A stretch of 64,000 bases of DNA from NCBI RefSeq assembly GCF_029433395.1, contig NZ_JAQTHW010000002.1:372001-436000 (forward strand), written 5' to 3'. The position numbers and the translations under genes are program-made. The notes under the pieces were generated by a model. It was not told the DNA's origin. It searched no databases and saw only the letters and a list, made by a program, of their open reading frames with translations. Below, in pieces: positions 1-8,673 of the stretch (positions are counted from its first letter, which is position 1; each line of letters opens with the position of its first letter). Origin of the DNA: Bifidobacterium sp. ESL0763 (GTDB taxonomy: Bacteria; Actinomycetota; Actinomycetes; Actinomycetales; Bifidobacteriaceae).

Positions 1-315
1 TGCAAGGCGCTGGGCATGGCCGGGGCCGGGCTGGCCGGCTGGTATTGCGGCCAGTTGCTGCTGACGCTGGCCCACTTCGACGCGCCGTTCTACCGCGACG
101 CCAGCATCCAGTGCGTGGTCACCGCCCTCATCTGCCTGGCCGACATGGTCATCGGCATCGTGGGGGAGTGGCTCTGCCAGCTGCCACCGAATGACGGGCC
201 CGAAAGCCCCAAGATCAAGGCCGCCAAGCGCCTCGAACGCCAGCGCAAGATCGCCGCCGGCTCGCTGGGCCGCCGGAGCGATGCCGGCACCATGGGCAAG
301 GACAGCGACCGCTGA
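1..315 (+). CDS. C-terminal part of a membrane protein of unknown function
   Basis: The frame is open to the first base of the window, so the 5' end of the gene lies outside; an internal ATG at 16 is probably not the start. Two hydrophobic stretches are visible, one around the Trp-Tyr-Cys segment near the beginning and one (VVTALICLADMVIGIVG) in the middle. They are followed by a Pro-rich linker and a basic tail rich in Lys and Arg, which suggests a small integral membrane protein with a cytoplasmic C-terminus. No catalytic motif is visible and I do not recognise the family. It ends 18 bases before the convergent thioesterase gene. Confidence 0.55.
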   Translation, partial: CKALGMAGAGLAGWYCGQLLLTLAHFDAPFYRDASIQCVVTALICLADMVIGIVGEWLCQLPPNDGPESPKIKAAKRLERQRKIAAGSLGRRSDAGTMGKDSDR

Positions 316-332
316 TCCGGCCGCTTGAAGAC

Positions 333-1262
333 CTACCGCGTCTTTTCTGTTTCCGATTTCTTTTCCGGCACGCGAATCGTGGCCTCCTGCGTCATCGCGG
401 CCAACAGCCTGCCGTCGGCCGAATAGACCCTGGCGATGCCTAGCGCACGGCCGTGGCCGGCCACCGGGGCGTCCTGCACGTAGAGGTGCCACTCGTTCAT
501 GTCGATGTCGTCGTAGAACCACATCGCGTGGTCGATCGAGGCGTAGAAGATGCCGGGCGTCGAGATGCTCAGGCCCGCGCGGCGCAGGTCCGGCTCCATC
601 ATCACCTGGTCGCACTCCAGCGCCAGCAGGGCGCGGTGCCGCGTCTGCGTGGCGGCTACGGGGCTCGCCATGCGCATCCACACCATCTGCTTGCCCGAGT
701 CGGCCTTGGCGCTCGTCTTGTCGGGGGCGAGCATCACCGTCGAGCCGACGTGGCGGATGTCGAACGGCGACTGCGAGGCATAGTACTTGGCGAAGCCGGA
801 CTTGTCGGCATACGGTTCCATGAGGTCCTGCGCGCTGGTCAGCGTCTCCGGGGCCGGCAGGTCGGCCGGCATCTCGTCGCTGAACTCCACGCCCGTCTGG
901 CCGGCCTTCTGCAGGCTCACCGTGGCGGTGAAGAGCAGCTGGTCGCCCTGCCTGGCGTCCACGCGTCGGGTGGAGAACGAGCGCCCGTCACGCAGCGGCT
1001 CCACCTCGAAGCGGGTCTCCTCGTCGAGCCTGCCCACCTTGATGAAGGTGGCATGCACCGACTCCGGCACCTTGTCGGCGTCGGCGGTTTCGGAGGCGGC
1101 GACGAGGGCCTGCGCCGTCAGCTGCCCGCCGTAGATGCGCTCGGTGGGGTAGTAGAGGTTCGTGGCGGCGAAGAGGGCGCGGTCGCCCCGCCCCTGTCCG
1201 GCCTTGAGATTGAGCGCCTCGAGCGCCTGCTGTGCCGCGTCGAGAGCCTGTGCGTTCGCCAT
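333..1262 (-). CDS. tesB: Acyl-CoA thioesterase II (TesB family)
   Basis: A 309-residue double hot-dog thioesterase that would hydrolyse acyl-CoA to free fatty acid and CoA in the cytoplasm. The C-terminal half carries the TesB signature: SIDHAMWFYDD, then EWHLYV, then a Gly-Arg-Ala-Leu strand and AAMTQEATIRV at the end, giving the usual Asp/Thr/Gln active-site region. The start at 1262 (protein begins MANAQALDAA) was chosen because it gives family-typical length and follows a purine-rich GGGGAA. A longer frame to 1412 would add 50 residues that look non-coding. The gene runs convergently with the partial membrane gene. Its role in an organism expected to lack beta-oxidation is unclear; turnover of acyl-CoA from phospholipid metabolism is a guess. 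Confidence 0.88.
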   Translation of the reverse strand: MANAQALDAAQQALEALNLKAGQGRGDRALFAATNLYYPTERIYGGQLTAQALVAASETADADKVPESVHATFIKVGRLDEETRFEVEPLRDGRSFSTRRVDARQGDQLLFTATVSLQKAGQTGVEFSDEMPADLPAPETLTSAQDLMEPYADKSGFAKYYASQSPFDIRHVGSTVMLAPDKTSAKADSGKQMVWMRMASPVAATQTRHRALLALECDQVMMEPDLRRAGLSISTPGIFYASIDHAMWFYDDIDMNEWHLYVQDAPVAGHGRALGIARVYSADGRLLAAMTQEATIRVPEKKSETEKTR

Positions 1263-1412
1263 GTCGTTCCCCGTTTCGTTCGATGTCAGCTTATGAGAGT
1301 CTATCCAATCCGCCCAACCTTTCATCCTCCCTATTCCCTCTGACCTGTTCGATGGGTGCCTGCTCATGACGCTGGCCCCCAACTCAACGGACCAACCTCC
1401 AACCACTTGCAC

Positions 1413-1500
1413 GAGAAATAAGACAGTCCTGCTAGTTTTCGTATGTTTTTGGGGTCAAAAACGTACGTTTTCTAGCGGGACTGTCCTGTTTCTAGCGGGA
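1413..1500. repeat. Palindromic repeat element, copy 1
   Basis: An imperfect hairpin of about 70-80 bases. The left arm has AAGACAGTCCTGCTAG and the right arm CTAGCGGGACTGTCCTG; the loop side has TTTTCGTATGTTTTTGGGG facing CAAAAACGTACGTTTT. A second half-motif (CTAGCGGGACTG) follows directly. The same element occurs at 2597-2689 with its core inverted, so it is a repeat family and not a simple terminator. The two copies bracket one gene. Confidence 0.8.
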
Positions 1501-1538
1501 CTGGTCGGTTGCTCACGACAATGGGCCGCCATCGGCCA

Positions 1539-2498
1539 TCACCTTAGCTTAGGGACGCCGGCACGAGTCAGGCGAGCGGACAATAGTCCCGGGGTGTTCA
1601 CTTCGCGCGAAGAAATCCTGATGATATCGGTGACGCCTGCACGTTTCAGCGCTGATTCGTGCCGTCGTTCCTCGTTGACGACCCGCCATCCGCCATGTCC
1701 ATGCGTCATTCCGGGGTCGACGTATTTTTGCAGGCCATCGTATTCCAGGACGACGGTTCTGCCATCGGTCGTATGCCAAAGGAAATCCGTACGATATCGT
1801 GAGCCGTCAGCTGGATCGACGAATTCGTGCTGAAGCTCCGGAATCGCGAAACCCGCCTCGATGATGAGCGCGCGGCAGAAGGATTCGCCACCGTTCTCGC
1901 TTGCTCCGTCGTCGTATCGCAGCAATTTCGGAACCGCCAGTGTGTCGGTATGCAGCGCGGAACAGATCCTCTCGATCTCCGCGGTCACCAAAAGTCGTTG
2001 CCGGGCCGCGGAATCGAACAGTGCCAAGGTTTGCGAGAACGGGAAAAGCAGAGCGCAGTCCACCAAGGTCCGTGAAGGGTCGGTGACCGATACGTTCCCC
2101 ACTTTCCAACGGTGTACATACGGGATATAGATGCGGTGCAGATGCCGGTCCGACTCCGCCACCGTCGAGTTCTTGGTGGCGATGAACACGGACTCGTCAT
2201 GATGCATAAGCCACCCATGCTCGAGTCCCAGCATTACGGCCGCGCTCGGACCGGCGAAGTCCCAGTTAGGATGCTTTCTCGCCAGGGTGCGGATCAGATG
2301 CCGGTTGCGCTCGATCGGATCCAAGGTCGAGACGTACTCCGCGCGGGCATAGACGTTCCTATAGGGGCTTGTCAGCAGGCCTGATTCCTTTTTGCGCGTC
2401 AATGCTCGTCGCTGTCCGTCATCCGCGCCGTAACAATATCGACGCTCCGCCTCGGCCTGCGCCAGCATCTGGCTGACCTCCACTTGTTTCCGTCCCAT
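1539..2498 (-). CDS. AbiEi-like / DUF559-type protein with predicted nuclease-fold C-terminus
   Basis: A 319-residue protein. The N-terminal 200 residues resemble the AbiEi-type antitoxin-like proteins common in actinobacteria: a DNA-binding-like start with RNVYARAEY, then PSAAVMLGLEHGW and DPSRTLVDCALLF. The C-terminal third has a PD-(D/E)XK-like pattern: YRTDFLW, then VVLEYDG about 11 residues later, as in DUF559/Vsr-like proteins (Asp, then Glu-x-Asp). There is no AbiEii-type nucleotidyltransferase partner beside it. The start follows no strong Shine-Dalgarno sequence but gives a plausible full length. It sits alone between two copies of a palindromic repeat, so it looks like an inserted orphan. 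A role in restriction or abortive infection is inferred, not shown. Such proteins are sometimes labelled CTP synthase in databases, which the sequence does not support. Confidence 0.6.
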   Translation of the reverse strand: MGRKQVEVSQMLAQAEAERRYCYGADDGQRRALTRKKESGLLTSPYRNVYARAEYVSTLDPIERNRHLIRTLARKHPNWDFAGPSAAVMLGLEHGWLMHHDESVFIATKNSTVAESDRHLHRIYIPYVHRWKVGNVSVTDPSRTLVDCALLFPFSQTLALFDSAARQRLLVTAEIERICSALHTDTLAVPKLLRYDDGASENGGESFCRALIIEAGFAIPELQHEFVDPADGSRYRTDFLWHTTDGRTVVLEYDGLQKYVDPGMTHGHGGWRVVNEERRHESALKRAGVTDIIRISSREVNTPGLLSARLTRAGVPKLR

Positions 2499-2596
2499 AC
2501 CACCAAGCTAGGGCGGAACGCCGGTGGATGTGAACCTCAACAGGGCACTGTGGTCGAACGGTTCCACTCTCGGCGTGTCTGTGGATAACTTCTGCG

Positions 2597-2689
2597 AGAA
2601 ACAAGACAGTCCCGCTAGAAAACGTACGTTTCGAACCCCAAAAACATACGAAAACTAGCAGGACTGTCTTGTTGCTTACTGGACTGTCC
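2597..2689. repeat. Palindromic repeat element, copy 2 (core inverted)
   Basis: Starts with the same outer bases as copy 1 (GAGAAA, one variable base, AAGACAGTCC), but the inner part is the reverse complement of the copy-1 core: GCTAGAAAACGTACGTTT on the left, AAAAACATACGAAAACTAGC on the right. It ends 3 bases before the ettA stop codon and can fold into a strong hairpin, so it may also terminate ettA. Confidence 0.8.
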
Positions 2690-2691
2690 GC

Positions 2692-4368
<1,677 letters not shown>

Positions 4369-4631
4369 GTATTCGTTCCTTCATTGTCATTGTCTCTCGC
4401 CGTCAACTGCGGCGCGGGTTCCGTGGCGTGCGGGGCCATGCCGTTCCCGCCGGAAGCCCCTCGCTTGTCGTCGCGATGTCGGGCTTTCCGCGCCCACGAT
4501 TCATCACAATTTTGCCATGGCGAGGCGACACTGGCCGAGGCGGCCGATCGTTTCGCCGACAGCCGATACCCCCGGTGCGCAACAGTGGCGGCGTAGGCTG
4601 TGGGCGGTCCTCGGCCGCGTCCATAAGGGCA

Positions 4632-4660
4632 TTGAAAGGCATGGCTCCGAATGCGATAAT
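4632..4660 (+). promoter_or_regulatory. Predicted sigma-70-type promoter for the TIM-barrel gene
   Basis: TTGAAA at 4632-4637, a 17-base spacer and GATAAT at 4655-4660. It lies in the 437-base divergent interval 4369-4805 between ettA and the TIM-barrel gene, about 145 bases before the latter. I see no other gene or strong structure in the interval. Confidence 0.5.
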
Positions 4661-4805
4661 GGGATGTCGGAATGTGAAATTTCGTGGTTCCGGGGAACAA
4701 CGGCTGGCGCGGACGTGTTGAGTCTGGTAATGTGCACGGCTCGACGTCATCGGCGCGGGCCGACGCGGCGCGAGACGGACTTTTCGACGACCCGAAGGAG
4801 GCGGC

Positions 4806-5699
4806 ATGATGGAACGCGAACTGAGCAACCTGCCGGAGGCCCTGCCCATCGAGAACCCATTGGGCTCGGTGAGCGCCCGGGTGCCGGAGCAGATGGAGCT
4901 TTCCAGCGGGGTCGTGCTCGAGGGGCGGCGCCTGCGCTCTTTCGCCTACACCACCGACGTGGCCGTGATTCACAACACCAACGCCGACGCGATCCTGGCG
5001 GTCTACCCCTTCACCGGCCAGCCGGTGATCAACCAGGCCGTGCTCTCCGTGGCGCGCTCGCCGGTGTTCGTCGGCGTCGGGGGAGGCACCACCACCGGCA
5101 CGCGGGTGCTCGAGCTGGCGGTGTTCGCCGAGATGCAGGGCGTCTCCGGGGTCGTGCTCAACGCCCCGTCCACCGTCGAGATTGTGCGCGAGGTGGCGAT
5201 GACGGTGCATGTGCCCGTGATGGCCACCGTGGTGCGCTTCGACGACGACGTGGCGCGCAAGATCGAGGCTGGGGCGCGCATCGTCAACGTCGCCGCGGGC
5301 AGGCGCACCGCCGAGGTGGTCGCGCAGGTCAAGCAACGGTATCCGGAGATTCCGCTGGTGGCGAGTTCCGGCGGTTCGGCCGAGTCGATCAGGGAGACGA
5401 TCGCCGCCGGGGCGAACGCGCTGACCTGGACGCCGCCGAGCGCCGCCTCGATGCAGAAGGCTATGATGGAGCGCTACCGCAACGGTGAGGCTGCCCACAC
5501 GGCACCGGTCTCGGGCGGGGGAGCGGCCGCGTCCAGGGCGTCCGGAAGTCCCGCCGCGACCAGCAAGAACTTCTACACCGCCACGGCCACCATGGGCCAT
5601 CCCTACACGGATGCGCCGGCGGCCAAGTCGCCGAGCCCGCGCCACAAGAAGCAATCCGCGCCGGGCGACGACGGCGCCATCGAACCGCACGGCGCCTGA
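4806..5699 (+). CDS. Predicted aldolase-type TIM-barrel protein, function unknown
   Basis: A 297-residue protein starting after a strong AAGGAGG; a second ATG follows immediately at 4809. The core (residues 40-225) alternates strands and helices as in small phosphate-binding TIM barrels: FVGVGGGTTTG, then GVSGVVLNAPSTVEIV, PVMATVVRFDDDVA, GARIVNVAAGRRTAEVV, PLVASSGGSAESI and ANALTWTPPSAA. The last two resemble the C-terminal phosphate-binding loops of ThiG/ThiE-like barrels, but ThiG active-site lysine context is not evident. The last 70 residues are a disordered tail rich in Ala, Ser and Pro. I do not know the substrate. It stands alone between divergent ettA and convergent def. Confidence 0.65.
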   Translation: MMERELSNLPEALPIENPLGSVSARVPEQMELSSGVVLEGRRLRSFAYTTDVAVIHNTNADAILAVYPFTGQPVINQAVLSVARSPVFVGVGGGTTTGTRVLELAVFAEMQGVSGVVLNAPSTVEIVREVAMTVHVPVMATVVRFDDDVARKIEAGARIVNVAAGRRTAEVVAQVKQRYPEIPLVASSGGSAESIRETIAAGANALTWTPPSAASMQKAMMERYRNGEAAHTAPVSGGGAAASRASGSPAATSKNFYTATATMGHPYTDAPAAKSPSPRHKKQSAPGDDGAIEPHGA

Positions 5700-5788
5700 C
5701 CCCGGGTTCTGAGGCCACCGAACATTCGGATATCCGGATACCTAAGCGCCCTGACGCTTAACCGTGCAATTGGCGAGAAGCCGGCCAA

Positions 5789-6205
5789 TCAGATGAGGAT
5801 GCCGTCGCAGTGGTCGATCTCGTGCTGGATGATCTGGGCGGTGAAATCCTGGAACCGCGCGGTGTGCTCACGCATGCGCAGGTCGGTGTAGCGCACCCGG
5901 ATGATGCGAAAGCGCGTGGCCTTGCGCATGCCGTTCAGGCACAGGCAGCCCTCCTCGGTCCCGTAGGGCTCGGACTTCTCCACGATCTCGGGGTTGAGCA
6001 TGGTGGCGATGCGGCCGGTGAGGTTGTCGGTGAAGACGATGACGCGCCTGGTCTCGCCGACCATGTTGGCCGCCATGCCCACGCAGCTGCTGGCATACGC
6101 CTCCAGGGTGTCCTTGAGGTCGCGGGCGAGCCCGAGGTCCTGCTCGGTGGCGGGGGCGCTGGCCTTGCTCAGCCGCGCCGGAGAGGTGATGATGGGTCGT
6201 TGCAT
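5789..6205 (-). CDS. def: Peptide deformylase homologue (short form)
   Basis: A 138-residue metal-dependent deformylase homologue that would remove the formyl group from nascent N-terminal methionine. The three motifs are VGMAANMVG (motif 1), EEGCLCL (motif 2, Cys metal ligand) and IIQHEIDHCDGILI (motif 3, HExxH). Motif 1 with Ala-Asn instead of Ala-Pro-Gln is typical of the short deformylase branch found in lactobacilli, clostridia and bifidobacteria, so it is not a defect, though activity of this branch is less certain. The start at 6205 (MQRPIITSPA) follows AGAGGA; the longer frame to 6322 adds 39 unconvincing residues. A small hairpin (TAAGCG/CGCTTA) near 5742-5760 lies in the convergent gap with the TIM-barrel gene. 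Confidence 0.88.
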   Translation of the reverse strand: MQRPIITSPARLSKASAPATEQDLGLARDLKDTLEAYASSCVGMAANMVGETRRVIVFTDNLTGRIATMLNPEIVEKSEPYGTEEGCLCLNGMRKATRFRIIRVRYTDLRMREHTARFQDFTAQIIQHEIDHCDGILI

Positions 6206-6465
6206 CCTGGGTCCTCTGGTCGATGGGTATGGTCGTTCCACCATACTATTCCCGTCTGCTGTCGCCCCGTGACGGGCTTGGGCGATAGTTGTGGGGCGCG
6301 TCTGATACACTGAGGTGTCCATTACGAAGCCGGGGTCTCTACACTACTTATGACAGACAGGTCGGCTTCACTCTTTGTGAAAGGCTACTGTGCCGCGCTG
6401 TCGTGTCCTTTGAGACAATATTCGACTGTTTCCGTGTTTTCGACGGACGGCATATACATTACGAA

Positions 6466-8514
6466 ATGAATAATTCTGAATCCCATAATTCCAAGACGAC
6501 CAAGGCCGACCAGGCGGCCGAAAGCGCCGCTGCGTACGCCAAAAGCGGCGACCGGCCCGAGCGCACCTTCTCCGAGCTCGGCGTGCCCGGCCCGCTGGTC
6601 AGCGTCCTGGCCCACGACGGCAAGACCGTCGCCTTCCCCATCCAGGCCGACACCCTCGGCGACTCGCTGGCCGGCCGTGACGTGCTCGGCCGCGGCGAGA
6701 CCGGCAGCGGCAAGACGCTCGCCTTCTCGATCCCGCTGGTAGCCCGCCTGGGCGAGACCGGCGAGGGTGCGGCCGCGATGCGCGATTTCGAGAGCATGGA
6801 CCGCGGCGACCACGACGCCCGCAAGCGCGCGATGCTGCCCCATCCGCACGGCATGATCCTGGCGCCCACGCGCGAGCTGGTCAACCAGATCGACGAGGTG
6901 GTGGCCCCGCTGGCCGCCGCCTACGACATGCGCACCGCCACCATCTACGGCGGGGTGAAATACAGCCGCCAGATCAACCAGCTCAAGGCCGGCGCCGAGA
7001 TCATCGTCGCCTGCCCCGGCCGCCTTGAGGACCTGCTGCGCCAGGGCGCCCTGTCCATCGAGGACGTGGAGGTGGCGGTGCTCGACGAGGCCGACGAGAT
7101 GGCCGACATGGGCTTCCTGCCCGCGGTGCGCCGCCTGCTCGAGCAGGTCGACCCCGACGGCCAGCGCATGCTCTTCTCCGCGACGCTCGACCACGGCGTC
7201 GACAAGGTCGTTAAACAATTCCTTCACGAGCCGAAGATCCACGAGATCGCGCCCGCCGACGCGCAGGTCGACACCATGACCCACCACGTCTTCGAGGTCT
7301 CGCAGGGCAACAAGTACGAGGTCATCCGCGAGCTCGCCAGCGGCATGGGCAAGCGCATCCTCTTCACCCGCACCAAGTACCAGGCCAAGAAGATGGCCGC
7401 TAAGCTGGTGCATGCCGGCATCCCCGCCGTCGACCTGCAGGGCAACCTCTCGCAGAACCAGCGCGACCGCCACCTGGCGGCCTTCACCTCCGGCGACGTC
7501 AACGTGATGGTGGCCACCGACGTGGCGGCCCGCGGCATCGACGTCAGCGAGGTGACGATGGTGGTGCAGACCGAGCCGCCGGAGGACCCGAAGTCCTTCC
7601 TGCACCGTTCCGGCCGCACCGCGCGCGCCGGCGAATCCGGCGACGTGGTCACCCTCGTGCTGCCGCAGCAGCGCCGTGACGCCCGCCAGATGCTGCGTCG
7701 CGCCGGCATCAAGGCCAAGGCGCAGCAGATCGTGCCGGGCTCGCCGGAGCTCGAGGAGCTGGTGGGGGAGCACGCCCCGCTGGTCGAGGGCTGGACGCTC
7801 ACCGTGCCGGTGGTCAACCGCAAGGCCGGGCGCAACGGCCGCGGCGGACGCAACGAGGGCCGCGGAGGGCGCGGCGGCTACGGCCGTCACGATCGCGGCG
7901 GGCGGCGTGACCGCAACAACCGCCACGAGGGTTCGCACCGCTCCTACGACAAGAAGCGGCACGGCGGCTCGCACGACGACTTCAATGACGGCGACTATCG
8001 CGGCGGACGCAACGAGCGCCATGACCGCAACGGCCGCGGTGGCCGCGACTTCGACGACTCGCGTTCACGAGGCGGACGCCGTGACGGCCACAGGGACCAC
8101 GGCAACCCCCGTTACGACGACGGCCAGGGCCCGATCGACGCGCGTTCCTACCATGGCCGCGGCCGCGAAGGCTACCGTTCCCATGGCTTCCACGACGACG
8201 ATTTCGGCGGCAGGCGTTCGCGTCGCTCCGATCACGACGATCGTGGCGGCCGCGACAACCGGTACGAGCATGGCGGCAAGCGCCATGGCGGACGTGACCA
8301 CGGCTACGACCGTGGTTACGAGGAGAACCGAGGGCGCGATTCCTACGGCTCTCGCGGCAACCGCCACGGCGGCTACGGCAAGTCCGGCGGCCGCGGGCGC
8401 GGCGAGGGCTACGAGGGCCGCTCCGGCGGCCACGGCCAGCGCTCGCGCAAGGCCGGCGGCTTCCGCCACGGGCATGGCAAGCGCAACTCGACCCCGTTCC
8501 GCCGTTCGCGCTGA
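6466..8514 (+). CDS. DEAD-box RNA helicase with long Arg/Gly-rich tail
   Basis: A 682-residue ATP-dependent RNA helicase of the DeaD/CsdA type. Motifs in order: GRGETGSGKTLAFS (I), APTRELVNQI (Ia), VLDEADEMADMGF (II), FSATL (III), KRILFTRTKYQAKK (IV), ATDVAARGIDV (V) and HRSGRTARAG (VI). From about residue 450 to the end the protein is almost entirely Arg, Gly, His, Asp and Tyr with many RGG/RGGR and HDR units, a disordered RNA-binding tail. The start at 6466 (MNNSESHNSK) precedes the first conserved residues; an in-frame ATG at 6289 would add 59 residues without family features. The leader before 6466 is long (about 260 bases from def), as expected for a cold-regulated helicase, but I cannot prove regulation. 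Confidence 0.93.
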   Translation: MNNSESHNSKTTKADQAAESAAAYAKSGDRPERTFSELGVPGPLVSVLAHDGKTVAFPIQADTLGDSLAGRDVLGRGETGSGKTLAFSIPLVARLGETGEGAAAMRDFESMDRGDHDARKRAMLPHPHGMILAPTRELVNQIDEVVAPLAAAYDMRTATIYGGVKYSRQINQLKAGAEIIVACPGRLEDLLRQGALSIEDVEVAVLDEADEMADMGFLPAVRRLLEQVDPDGQRMLFSATLDHGVDKVVKQFLHEPKIHEIAPADAQVDTMTHHVFEVSQGNKYEVIRELASGMGKRILFTRTKYQAKKMAAKLVHAGIPAVDLQGNLSQNQRDRHLAAFTSGDVNVMVATDVAARGIDVSEVTMVVQTEPPEDPKSFLHRSGRTARAGESGDVVTLVLPQQRRDARQMLRRAGIKAKAQQIVPGSPELEELVGEHAPLVEGWTLTVPVVNRKAGRNGRGGRNEGRGGRGGYGRHDRGGRRDRNNRHEGSHRSYDKKRHGGSHDDFNDGDYRGGRNERHDRNGRGGRDFDDSRSRGGRRDGHRDHGNPRYDDGQGPIDARSYHGRGREGYRSHGFHDDDFGGRRSRRSDHDDRGGRDNRYEHGGKRHGGRDHGYDRGYEENRGRDSYGSRGNRHGGYGKSGGRGRGEGYEGRSGGHGQRSRKAGGFRHGHGKRNSTPFRRSR

Positions 8515-8573
8515 GCGGAGACGGTAGGCGGCCTGACTGCTGAAACAGGTCGCCGATGACTCGAATCGTTACC

Positions 8574-8601
8574 AAGGTGCTGTGGGTTTCCACGGCACCT
8601 T
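8574..8601 (+). terminator. Predicted terminator after the RNA helicase gene
   Basis: A 12-base-pair stem with one wobble: AAGGTGCTGTGG, loop GTTT, CCACGGCACCTT, then TTCG. It lies 60 bases after the helicase stop. Confidence 0.6.
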
Positions 8602-8673
8602 TCGCATATGCGGAGGGGAGTCTCCCGTGTCCCAAGGCGAAACAAGGCGGGTGCGGCGCATAGAGTTGGCACT

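Noticed and set aside
5789..6205. Inactivating change in motif 1 of the deformylase
   Set aside because: GMAAN is the normal motif in the short deformylase branch, so it is not evidence of decay.
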